From the NCBI GenBank assembly GCA_934654755.1, contig CAKUGQ010000012.1, positions 7,074 to 71,073 of the forward strand: a stretch of DNA of 64,000 nucleotides, in the 5' to 3' direction. Source of the DNA: an uncultured Oscillospiraceae bacterium. GTDB lineage: Bacteria > Bacillota > Clostridia > Oscillospirales > Oscillospiraceae. Numbering within the stretch: position 1 is the stretch's first letter; each line of letters opens with the position of its first letter. The notes below the pieces were generated by a model. That model was not told where the DNA came from. It saw only the letters and a list, made by a program, of their open reading frames with translations, and did no database searches. Below, piece by piece: positions 54,928 to 62,110 of this stretch. The position numbers were made by a program, and so were the translations under genes.

Positions 54928-55071
54928 ATGACGGAAAAAGAGAAAGAAGTGTTGGAACTGGTCAAAAAATCAAGCGATCCCGATGCAGCAATCAGAGTAG
55001 CCCTTGCGCTTTTAGCATCGCTTCTAGCAGAGCAGGAAACGCCTCCTGCGCCTCGGGAGAAAGTCTCCTGA
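54928..55071 (+). CDS. Small acidic 47-residue protein of the mobile segment
   Basis: ATG at 54928 with GGGAGGA (54914-54920) at ideal distance; stop at 55069-55071. The peptide starts MTEKEKEVLELVKKSSDPDA and has a central amphipathic/hydrophobic helix (IRVALALLASLLAEQE). Its last 80 bases are antisense to the 3' end of the repressor gene. The 288 bases before it, back to 54640, show no other gene; they hold an eight-pair inverted repeat (54790-54797 with 54817-54824). No homologous function is recognised, and the strong ribosome site is the main support. Confidence 0.6.
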   Translation: MTEKEKEVLELVKKSSDPDAAIRVALALLASLLAEQETPPAPREKVS

Positions 55072-55384
55072 ACAATTCAAGCATCCGCTTTTCACTATCC
55101 GACAGCTCACCGGAAACGGTGGGCTGTTTGCTTTTTTCTCTTTCAATTGCAACGTCATATCCCATTAGCCACGCCTCGCTGACATTTAGAGCCAGCCCAA
55201 GAATTGTGAGCTTTTCTTGTCCAGGTTCAACTTTCCCGCTAACGTACTGACTGAGGTCATTTTTTTCGAGCTTCACTCCATATTTTTCACAAAAGGGCTT
55301 TGCAGCTCGCAAAATGTCAACTTGCCGAAGTGAACGATCCGACATAATCTGCTTTAATCTTTCGCTTGTGTTGCTTTTTTTCAT
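54992..55384 (-). CDS. Phage-type repressor, Xre/CI family
   Basis: 130 residues. Helix-turn-helix domain with RLKQIMSDRSLRQVDILRAA (about 9-28) and LEKNDLSQYVSGKVEPGQEK, then the GLALNVSEAWLMGYDV motif (about 68-83) typical of phage and ICE immunity repressors, and a short C-terminal helix without a peptidase-S24 domain. So it would not be self-cleaved through RecA. GGAGG lies 9 bases before the ATG at 55384. It is divergent from the Cro-like gene, and GTTCAA/TTGAAC operators lie between them. Confidence 0.88.
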   Translation of the reverse strand: MKKSNTSERLKQIMSDRSLRQVDILRAAKPFCEKYGVKLEKNDLSQYVSGKVEPGQEKLTILGLALNVSEAWLMGYDVAIEREKSKQPTVSGELSDSEKRMLELFRRLSPEAQEAFPALLEAMLKAQGLL

Positions 55385-55405
55385 CTGTCTCAACCTCCGG
55401 AGCCA

Positions 55406-55434
55406 ATAATAGCACGCCTTGAGCAAAAGTTCAA
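55406..55434 (-). promoter_or_regulatory. Repressor promoter
   Basis: Minus strand TTGAAC (55434-55429), 17-base spacer, TATTAT (55411-55406). The -35 itself is an operator half-site (TTGAAC), which suggests that the repressor controls its own gene. Confidence 0.72.
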
Positions 55435-55452
55435 GAGGGAAATGAAAAAAAC

Positions 55453-55469
55453 ATTCAAAAAAATTGAAC
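55453..55469. promoter_or_regulatory. Operator A, near-palindrome ATTCAA-N5-TTGAAC
   Basis: Half-sites ATTCAA (55453-55458) and TTGAAC (55464-55469), spacer AAAAA. It lies between the two divergent promoters, upstream of the rightward -35. Same layout as two other sites nearby. Confidence 0.75.
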
Positions 55470-55476
55470 AGAAGTA

Positions 55477-55505
55477 TTGACAAACTTCTAGAGGGAGTGT
55501 ATACT
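55477..55505 (+). promoter_or_regulatory. Rightward (early/lytic-type) promoter
   Basis: Perfect TTGACA (55477-55482), 17-base spacer, TATACT (55500-55505). Flanked on both sides by operators A and B, so repressor binding would occlude it. It drives the Cro-like gene. Confidence 0.87.
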
Positions 55506-55512
55506 TGAGATA

Positions 55513-55529
55513 GTTCAAAAAGATTGAAC
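55513..55529. promoter_or_regulatory. Operator B, palindrome GTTCAA-N5-TTGAAC
   Basis: Perfect half-sites at 55513-55518 and 55524-55529, spacer AAAGA. Positioned at the start of the rightward transcript. Confidence 0.8.
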
Positions 55530-55547
55530 AGGAAGTGAGGTGTGTAT

Positions 55548-55757
55548 ATGCCGTACAATTATTCGAAACTGCTTGGGCGCATTGTAGAAAAAGTTGGAAC
55601 GCAGGGGAAGTTCGCGGAGCAGATGAAGCTTTCCGAACGTTCCATTTCGTTGAAACTCAATGGAAAAAACGAGTGGAAGCAGGACGAAATCGCACGAGCT
55701 TGCGATGTGCTTAGTATTCGTTACGACGAAATCCCCAGTTATTTTTTTGTTCTGTAA
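55548..55757 (+). CDS. Cro-like HTH protein (DUF739 family)
   Basis: 69 residues, almost entirely a helix-turn-helix: YSKLLGRIVEKVGTQGKFAE, then MKLSERSISLKLNGKNEW and ARACDVLSI. This is the pattern of DUF739 proteins that sit opposite Xre repressors in clostridial phages. The ATG at 55548 has GAGGTG just upstream. It is the first gene of the rightward transcript, and operator C lies right after its stop. By analogy with lambda it may counteract the repressor. Confidence 0.85.
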   Translation: MPYNYSKLLGRIVEKVGTQGKFAEQMKLSERSISLKLNGKNEWKQDEIARACDVLSIRYDEIPSYFFVL

Positions 55758-55774
55758 GTTCAATGCAATTGAAC
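55758..55774. promoter_or_regulatory. Operator C, palindrome GTTCAA-N5-TTGAAC
   Basis: Perfect half-sites at 55758-55763 and 55769-55774, spacer TGCAA; it begins at the base after the Cro-like stop codon. A third copy in this place could let the repressor block elongation or loop DNA; that is inference. Confidence 0.75.
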
Positions 55775-55795
55775 GTTCGAGAGGGGGTGAGGTAA

Positions 55796-56074
55796 ATGAC
55801 AGAAAATGCAATACACCCTGACCCGGAAAAAGCCAGGGAGGGAGACGAGGCGGAAATCTTAAAGCTGTACAAATATTTGTCGCAGTTCGACCGATCCGCT
55901 ATCCAACAGGCGAGGGAAGAAATGACGTTTTGGGGCTGGCCTTCGTTATTCGGAAAGCCGCCGGATGGATATGACGGACTTCCGGACTACAAAAAGCCCT
56001 GGATGCCGGACGGCATAAAGACAAAGGCAAGTTATCTGGATGCGTATAGAGATATTCTGTATATCTTCATCTGA
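55796..56074 (+). CDS. Small hypothetical protein of the mobile segment
   Basis: 92 residues, acidic N-terminus, then an aromatic- and proline-rich middle (MTFWGWPSLFGKPPDGYDGL, about 42-61) and a terminal DAYRDILYIFI. No family recognised. GAGAGGGGG stands upstream of the ATG. It follows the Cro-like gene in the same direction, as early genes of phages and integrative elements do, and is the last apparently complete gene before the right breakpoint. Confidence 0.65.
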   Translation: MTENAIHPDPEKAREGDEAEILKLYKYLSQFDRSAIQQAREEMTFWGWPSLFGKPPDGYDGLPDYKKPWMPDGIKTKASYLDAYRDILYIFI

Positions 56075-56098
56075 GCAGTCAGGGAGGGAGGTATCTAC

Positions 56099-56323
56099 AT
56101 GATCTGCCCTAAATGCAAGACAGAAGTCAACGGTACCCGTAAGCGTCAGATTCCAGATAACATCAAGCTTTTCGCCGCCGAGGACCGTGCGGGAAATGGT
56201 CTGCGCGAGCTCCTCCTGCGCAGCCAGAAGCTTGCGGCTGTAAGCCATTGCTTCCTCGTTTTTTGCAAGGCGAGAGGCGGAAAAGCTGGCCTGAATTGTG
56301 GGTCTTTGCTCCAAAACGATTGA
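56099..56323 (+). pseudogene. Chimeric frame: start of a zinc-ribbon gene fused to host DNA
   Basis: A good ribosome site (GGGAGGGAGG) and ATG at 56099 begin MICPKCKTEVNG, a typical start of a zinc-ribbon protein. After about codon 13 the frame continues through DNA whose other strand encodes an S8-peptidase propeptide, so the remaining residues are probably meaningless. It marks the right breakpoint of the mobile segment at about 56130-56143. Confidence 0.5.
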
Positions 56324-56464
56324 AACCCGTACAATGTCGGTCGGCTGGTATGACGGCTGCTCGGCAGCCTCGGTCCTGCGCCCGCTCAGATCGGTTGCAG
56401 GATTGCGGTCGGATTTTCTCCCAAATAATGCCCGAAATCCGGAACGGCTGCTTGAAACGGACAT
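56141..56464 (-). pseudogene. Remnant of an S8 (subtilisin-like) peptidase propeptide
   Basis: Minus-strand residues after the ATG at 56464 include IVRVSIVLEQRPTIQASFS and, further on, GGEKLDVIWNLTL. These resemble the N-terminal propeptide of large secreted S8 peptidases of Oscillospiraceae, in which WNLTL is normally followed by AANIIS. Homology stops at 56141, where the mobile segment begins, and no catalytic domain follows. A signal peptide and a ribosome binding site are also missing, so the fragment seems damaged at both ends. Confidence 0.55.
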
Positions 56465-56545
56465 ATTTTCGACAACAGGAAAGGAGTGGAGCAATGCCGG
56501 TTCGTGCCATATCGAAAATTTTTCCGCAAACCTGCGAATTCTCAC

Positions 56546-56574
56546 TTGACAAGGCGCTCTTTCCCTGATAAAAT
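56546..56574 (+). promoter_or_regulatory. Sigma-A promoter of the alaS leader
   Basis: Perfect TTGACA (56546-56551), 17-base spacer, TAAAAT (56569-56574). Transcription would start near 56581, at the beginning of the T-box leader. Confidence 0.9.
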
Positions 56575-56581
56575 GACGGAA

Positions 56582-56810
56582 AAGCGAAAAATGCCTTGAC
56601 GAAGCCAATCCGCACGGACGGCAGCCAGCGAGCAGGGGAGAGTGCAAGCCCTGCTGCATCGCCTGCGGAGCGCCACTTCTGAGCCGCCCGCGATGAACGG
56701 GACGCTTCATCCCCGTTATCGGATGACCAAGATGCTGCTTTCCGGCAGCAAGTAGGGTGGTACCGCGACTGACCTCGCCCCTATATCGGGGACGGGGATT
56801 TTCTGTTTTT
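56582..56810 (+). promoter_or_regulatory. T-box riboswitch (alanine-tRNA sensing) of alaS
   Basis: The conserved T-box AGGGTGGTACCGCGA is at 56754-56768; its TGGT bulge would pair with the ACCA end of uncharged tRNA-Ala (discriminator A). It is followed by a terminator (56773-56781 with 56788-56797, one bulged base) and T runs ending at 56810. The 170 bases before it can form the long Stem I region. Uncharged tRNA-Ala should favour the antiterminator and turn on alaS. I could not fix the specifier codon by eye. Confidence 0.93.
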
Positions 56811-56824
56811 CAGGAGGGATTTCA

Positions 56825-59488
56825 ATGGAAACAAAACGGTATGGACTCAATGAGCTGCGCGAGATGTTCCTGCGCTTCTTTGAGAGCAAGGGGCATCTCC
56901 GCCTGCCGAGCTTCTCGCTCATTCCGCAGAACGATGCCTCGCTTCTTCTCATTAACTCCGGCATGGCGCCGATGAAGCCCTATTTCAAGGGAGAGGTCGA
57001 ACCGCCGCGCCGCCGGGTCTGCACCTGTCAGAAGTGCATCCGCACCGGCGATATTGACAATATCGGCCATACCGCGCGGCATGGCACATATTTTGAGATG
57101 CTTGGCAACTTCTCCTTTGGAGATTACTTCAAGCGTGACGCGATCCACTGGGCGTGGGAGTTCCTGACGAGTCCCGAGTGGGTCGGACTGGATCCGAATC
57201 GCCTGTTCCCTTCGGTGTTCGCCGGGAATGAAACGACCCCTGCCGATGATGAGGCATGGCACATCTGGCACGACGAGATCGGCATCCCTGCAGAACGGAT
57301 TTTCAAATTCGGCAAAGAGGACAACTTCTGGGAACATGGCTCCGGCCCCTGCGGCCCCTGCTCCGAAATCTACTATGATCGCGGCGAAAAGTATGGCTGT
57401 GGGAAGCCCGGCTGTACCGTCGGCTGCGACTGCGACCGCTACATGGAGGTCTGGAACGTCGTTTTCTCCCAGTTCAATAACGACGGTCACGGCAACTACA
57501 CGGAGCTGGTACAGAAGAATATTGATACGGGCATGGGGCTCGAGCGCCTTGCTGTCGTCTGTCAGGACGTTGATTCGCTCTTTGATGTGGATACCGTGAT
57601 GAACATTACGCACAAAGTGACCGAGCTTACCGGAGCGCGCTATGGCATGAGCCGCGAAAAGGATGTGTCGCTGCGCGTTATTACCGATCACATCCGTGCA
57701 TCCGTCTTTATGATAGCCGACGGTGTGCTTCCGTCCAACGAAGGCCGCGGTTATGTGCTGCGTCGTCTGCTGCGCCGTGCCGCACGCCACGGAAAACTGC
57801 TCGGTGTTAACCGTCCGTTCCTGTGTGACATTGTGGAAACGGTTATCCGTGAAAACGAGGGGCACTACCCCTATCTGCGTGAGCGTGCGGAATATATCAC
57901 CCGTGTTGTGCGCGTAGAGGAGGAGAACTTTGCCAAGACGATCGACGGCGGTATGCGCATCTTCGCCGAAATGCTGTCCGCTCACGCAGAGCGTGGAGAA
58001 TCGGTGTTTTCCGGCGCCGATGCCTTCAAGCTCTATGATACCTACGGCTTCCCGATCGACCTGACGGTCGAAATGGCGGAAGAAAAGAAGATGAAGGTCA
58101 ATCAGGCGGCCTTCAAGACGCTTATGCAGGAACAGAAGCTCCGTGCGCGTGAGGCACGCAAGGCGCTTGGCGACCTCGGCTGGGCCGGCATTGATTTCGG
58201 TCAGGAGATCCCTGCGACGGTCTTTGACGGCTATGAGACGCTGGAATCTGCCGGCAAAATTCTGGCCATTGTTGCCGACGAGGAGCCGCGCGATGAGATC
58301 GCCGAGGGTACCGAGGCGATTCTTGTCATGGATCATACGCCTTTCTATGCCGAAATGGGCGGCCAGGTTGCCGACCACGGCACGATCGCAACGAAAAACG
58401 GCGTTTTTACTGTTACGGACGTTCAGAAAAACAAGGGCGGCAAATACATGCACTATGGCAAGGTTCTCTCCGGTACGCTGACTGTCGGCGATGAGGCTGA
58501 AGGCCGGGTCGATGCGGAACGTCGTAAGGCTATCTGCCGTGCCCACACGGCAACGCATCTGTTGCAAAGTGCGCTTGTCAGTGTGTTGGGTGAACATTGC
58601 CATCAGGCCGGTTCTCTTGTGGAGCCGGATCATCTGCGTTTCGACTTTACGCATTTTTCGGCCGTTACACCGGAGGAACTGGCACAGGTTTCCTCCAAAG
58701 TCATGGAAATGATTCTGGAGGGCGAGCCGGTGGAAACGATGGTTCTGCCGATTGCCGAAGCGCAGAAGCTCGGTGCGACGGCGCTGTTCGGCGAAAAGTA
58801 CGGCGATACCGTCCGTGTTGTTAAAATGGGTGAAGATTCTCTGGAATTCTGCGGCGGCACGCATCTGGATAATACCGCCAAGGTCGGCTCATTGCGCATT
58901 TACTCCGAGGCCTCCGTTGCCTCCGGCGTGCGCCGCATCGAGGCCATTACGGGTAAGCGTGTGCTTGCGCAGGTGGATCAGTTCAACCGCATTCTCCTCA
59001 ACGTCTCCGAGGAGCTGAAAACCAGTCCGAAGGAACTGATGACTCGTGCGCACGGACTGATGCAGGAGCTGCGTGAAATGCGTCAGAGCCTTGATCGCAT
59101 GAAGGATAAGCTTTTCTCCGGTGAAGTTGACCGTATCCTGTTTTCCGCGCGGCAGATCGGCGGATTGAAAGTGTTTTCCGCACTATGCGGTGAACGCGAC
59201 GCAAACGACCTGCGGAAGATGGGGGATAACATCCGCGACCGTGAGCCGGATGCCGTTGCGGTGCTTGCTGCGACACAGGGCGAAAAGATCACCATCCTTG
59301 CCGTCTGTGGTAAAAATGCCGTCGCGAAAGGGATCCTGGCCGGTAAACTTGTTAAGGAAGTCTGCGCCGCCTGCGGCGGCAGCGGCGGCGGCAAGCCGGA
59401 CTCCGCAATGGGCGGCGGTAAGGATATGACAAAGCTCGACAACGCACTGGCCCTTGTGGACGACTTCGTTGTCAAGAATCTGAAGTAA
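56825..59488 (+). CDS. alaS: Alanyl-tRNA synthetase
   Basis: 887 residues, complete. Class II catalytic core with motif 1 region FLRFFESKGHLRLPS (about 14-28), LLINSGMAPMKPYF (about 39-52) and RHGTYFEMLGNFSFGDYFK (about 86-104); editing domain with HTATHLLQSAL (about 575-585) and CGGTHLDNTAKVG (about 675-687); C-Ala domain with the Gly-rich GGSGGGKPDSAMGGG near the end. Charges tRNA-Ala and clears mis-acylated Ser/Gly. GGAGGG precedes the ATG; expression is controlled by the T-box leader. Confidence 0.97.
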   Translation: METKRYGLNELREMFLRFFESKGHLRLPSFSLIPQNDASLLLINSGMAPMKPYFKGEVEPPRRRVCTCQKCIRTGDIDNIGHTARHGTYFEMLGNFSFGDYFKRDAIHWAWEFLTSPEWVGLDPNRLFPSVFAGNETTPADDEAWHIWHDEIGIPAERIFKFGKEDNFWEHGSGPCGPCSEIYYDRGEKYGCGKPGCTVGCDCDRYMEVWNVVFSQFNNDGHGNYTELVQKNIDTGMGLERLAVVCQDVDSLFDVDTVMNITHKVTELTGARYGMSREKDVSLRVITDHIRASVFMIADGVLPSNEGRGYVLRRLLRRAARHGKLLGVNRPFLCDIVETVIRENEGHYPYLRERAEYITRVVRVEEENFAKTIDGGMRIFAEMLSAHAERGESVFSGADAFKLYDTYGFPIDLTVEMAEEKKMKVNQAAFKTLMQEQKLRAREARKALGDLGWAGIDFGQEIPATVFDGYETLESAGKILAIVADEEPRDEIAEGTEAILVMDHTPFYAEMGGQVADHGTIATKNGVFTVTDVQKNKGGKYMHYGKVLSGTLTVGDEAEGRVDAERRKAICRAHTATHLLQSALVSVLGEHCHQAGSLVEPDHLRFDFTHFSAVTPEELAQVSSKVMEMILEGEPVETMVLPIAEAQKLGATALFGEKYGDTVRVVKMGEDSLEFCGGTHLDNTAKVGSLRIYSEASVASGVRRIEAITGKRVLAQVDQFNRILLNVSEELKTSPKELMTRAHGLMQELREMRQSLDRMKDKLFSGEVDRILFSARQIGGLKVFSALCGERDANDLRKMGDNIRDREPDAVAVLAATQGEKITILAVCGKNAVAKGILAGKLVKEVCAACGGSGGGKPDSAMGGGKDMTKLDNALALVDDFVVKNLK

Positions 59489-59498
59489 GGAGAAACGT

Positions 59499-59837
59499 AT
59501 GGACTGCATATTCTGTAAGATCATTTCCGGGGAAATTCCCTCCCGGAAAGTTTATGAAGACGAGCTTTGCTATGCCTTCTACGACATTGCGCCGATGGCG
59601 CCAAAGCATTTTCTTGTCGTTCCGAAATGCCATGTCACCGGTGTAAGCGCGCTGGAGGCAGAGCATGAGGCGACGGTCGGCCACATTTTCGCGGTAATCG
59701 CAAAGCTGACGAAGGAGCTTGGCGGTTTTGAAAACGGCTACCGCGTCGTGACCAACTGCGGGCCCGACGCCGGGCAGACCGTAGCGCATCTGCACTTCCA
59801 TGTGCTCGGCGGCAAGACCCTTGGAAGCTTCAACTGA
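59499..59837 (+). CDS. hinT: HIT-family purine nucleoside phosphoramidase-like hydrolase
   Basis: 112 residues. CIFCKIISGEIPS at the start (with a CxxC), then the histidine triad HLHFHVLGG (about 98-106) with GQTVAHLH before it. HinT enzymes hydrolyse AMP-lysine and related phosphoramidates, including stray aminoacyl-adenylates, so a place right after alaS (10 bases) is sensible. AAGGAG precedes the ATG. Confidence 0.93.
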   Translation: MDCIFCKIISGEIPSRKVYEDELCYAFYDIAPMAPKHFLVVPKCHVTGVSALEAEHEATVGHIFAVIAKLTKELGGFENGYRVVTNCGPDAGQTVAHLHFHVLGGKTLGSFN

Positions 59838-59880
59838 TACCATATAGTACAACGAATCGAATCGGTCGGGAGGCGACGCG

Positions 59881-62106
59881 ATGCGAAAGCTGGCGATTTT
59901 CAGCCTGAGCTTTGCAGCGGCGACGGCAGTCATGGTCTGGCTGCCCTCGCCGCTATGCGTCGTTGTGTTCATCTGTGCATTGCTCACTGCGGTCGGTTCC
60001 TTCTTTGTGAAGCGGCACAGAATTCTCGCCGTGCGGATCGGCGCATTTGGACTCCTCTTCGGGCTGCTTTGGTCTGCCGGATATGAGGCACTGTTTTTTC
60101 ATCCGGCACAATCGCTTGTTTCGGAATGCTCTGACATTTCGGCGCGGATCACCGCTTTTCCGGAGGAGACGAAATACGGCATTCGTGTAACCGCGAGACT
60201 TGACGGTGTCAGCACCATGCTGTATATGGATCAGGATGCTGCGTCACTGCGCCCCGGTGATATTGTCTCCGGTACTTTCCGCCTGGAAACGCCTCAGGAC
60301 GATTCTGTCGGACACTACTATCGGTCACGCGGCGTTGCGCTTCTTGGTTATCTGCGCGGAGAGGCTACGATCCGCCATGCCGACAGTGTATCTCTGCGTG
60401 ATATCCCGGCACTGGCGGCGAACGCACTCCGCGAGCGCGTGGATACGGTGTTTCCCTCGGATGTCACACCGTTTCTCCGCGCACTTCTTACCGGCGACCG
60501 CAGTAGATTGACAAATGAACTGACAGAGCAGATGTCTGCGACAGGCATTTCTCATATTGTTTCCGTATCCGGAATGCATGTCTCTCTGGTTGCAGGGCTG
60601 GTGTATGTTCTCTGTCTGCGCAGACGAAAGGCCGCCGCAGTGCTTACGCTGTTGGTAACGTTGTTTTTTGCGGCGATGATGGGCTTTACGCCCTCGGTCA
60701 GTCGCGCGTTCGTTATGCTTGCTCTGGCGTCGTTTGCGCCGTTGCTCGGCAGAGAGAATGACCCGCCGACAACGCTCAGTTTAGCACTTTTTATCATTTT
60801 GTGTTGCAATCCATACGCTGTGGCCGGTGCCGGGCTTCAGCTCTCGTTTGCCGCTATGGCAGGATTGCTGGCCTACGCCTCGCCGCTATACGATCACCTG
60901 ACTGCTTTCCTTCCAAAGAAAACGAAGCGACGCAGTCTGGCGGCGCTCTGCCGTCTGTGGCGTGCCGTCGCTGCGGCTGCGGCGATGTCGCTGAGTGCCA
61001 ATCTGTTTACCGTACCGCTGACGGCACTTCTCTTTGATTCCGTAAGCCTCGTGTTTCTTCCGGCTAACCTGATTGCGCTGCCTGCTCTTACTCTGGCGTT
61101 TTCCTGCGGGGAGGTGGTGCTCCTTCTGAGCTATTTTCTGCCGGGGGTTGCATCGCTGGCAGGGAAAGGTATTGCCGTGCTCGTCCGCTTTGCGCTGTGG
61201 GTCATACAATCCCTGGCGCAGTTCCCGTTGGCTGCCGTTCCGGCCTCTGAGCCGTTGATCGCGCTTTGGCTTGCGGTTGTCTATGTATTACTGCTTATGT
61301 TTCTGTTCAACAAAAAACGCCGCAAGCCGCTGCGGCTAATCAGCGCCGCCGTGCTGGCGCTGTGTATTGCGCTGACCATTCTTCGACTGCCTGAAAACGG
61401 CACGGTTCTGACGGCTTTTGATGTCGGCCAGGGTCAGTGCCTGCTCTATGAAAACGAGGGTACGCGGGTGATGATCGATTGCGGTGGCTCAGACGGCGAA
61501 GAGACGATTGCCCGACGACTGTTTCTGCGCGGTAAATCGCGCATTGATGTCCTGATTCTGACGCATTTCGACGCTGACCACGTAAACGGCGTGATTCGAT
61601 TACTGCAAAATGCCGATGTGCGTCAGCTCTATGTGCCTGATCTTCCGGATGAAAACGGATTGTTTACGCAGATTTCTGCGGCTGCATCACAAAACGGAAC
61701 GGAACTTGTCCTCGTTACAGAGGACCTGACGCTGGAGTACCCGGGCGGCCGTGTGCAGCTCTTTGCTCCGCTCGGCAAAGCGACACGAAACAATGGCCTT
61801 TCCGCACTGCTGAGCGCCGGAGACTATGATGTACTGATTACGGGCGATCTGCCGCAGACACAGGAACGTTTGCTGCTCAATACGCACGCTTTGCCTGATA
61901 TCGAGGTTCTTGTCGCCGGTCATCATGGGGCGAAAAATTCCACAAGCGAAGAGCTCCTGACCGCGCTTCGCCCGGAAATCGTGGTAATCTCCGTCGGTGA
62001 AAACTCCTACGGCCACCCGTCGCAGGAGGTGCTTGACCGCATCGCCGCTATCGGTGCGCAGGTTGAGCGGACGGATGAGCAGGGGCAAATCCGGATCAGG
62101 AGGTGA
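59881..62106 (+). CDS. comEC: ComEC/Rec2 family DNA-uptake channel
   Basis: 741 residues. N-terminal OB-like DUF4131 region (about 20-170), a membrane competence domain with VSVSGMHVSLVAGLVYVLCL (about 223-242) and several helices up to about 495, and a C-terminal metallo-beta-lactamase domain with THFDADHVNGV (about 561-571), GDLPQTQE and GHHGAKNSTSEELL (about 681-694). Moves single-stranded DNA across the membrane in transformation. comEA/comFC are not here. comEC-holA is a common Firmicute neighbourhood. Confidence 0.93.
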   Translation: MRKLAIFSLSFAAATAVMVWLPSPLCVVVFICALLTAVGSFFVKRHRILAVRIGAFGLLFGLLWSAGYEALFFHPAQSLVSECSDISARITAFPEETKYGIRVTARLDGVSTMLYMDQDAASLRPGDIVSGTFRLETPQDDSVGHYYRSRGVALLGYLRGEATIRHADSVSLRDIPALAANALRERVDTVFPSDVTPFLRALLTGDRSRLTNELTEQMSATGISHIVSVSGMHVSLVAGLVYVLCLRRRKAAAVLTLLVTLFFAAMMGFTPSVSRAFVMLALASFAPLLGRENDPPTTLSLALFIILCCNPYAVAGAGLQLSFAAMAGLLAYASPLYDHLTAFLPKKTKRRSLAALCRLWRAVAAAAAMSLSANLFTVPLTALLFDSVSLVFLPANLIALPALTLAFSCGEVVLLLSYFLPGVASLAGKGIAVLVRFALWVIQSLAQFPLAAVPASEPLIALWLAVVYVLLLMFLFNKKRRKPLRLISAAVLALCIALTILRLPENGTVLTAFDVGQGQCLLYENEGTRVMIDCGGSDGEETIARRLFLRGKSRIDVLILTHFDADHVNGVIRLLQNADVRQLYVPDLPDENGLFTQISAAASQNGTELVLVTEDLTLEYPGGRVQLFAPLGKATRNNGLSALLSAGDYDVLITGDLPQTQERLLLNTHALPDIEVLVAGHHGAKNSTSEELLTALRPEIVVISVGENSYGHPSQEVLDRIAAIGAQVERTDEQGQIRIRR

Positions 62107-62110
62107 CGGT

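Noticed and set aside
56100..56200. A right-hand copy of the tRNA end (att direct repeat) near the element's right breakpoint
   Set aside because: I looked for GCGGGTCACCA and the T-arm sequence between 54600 and 56800 and found no match, so element boundaries are not claimed as att sites on the right.
56822..58864. Very long minus-strand frame (about 680 codons) opposite alaS
   Set aside because: It is fully antisense to the clearly recognised alaS and has no conserved domain; long mirror frames are common in this GC-rich genome, as also at 1119-2381, 3870-5114, 10591-12123 and 13572-14915.
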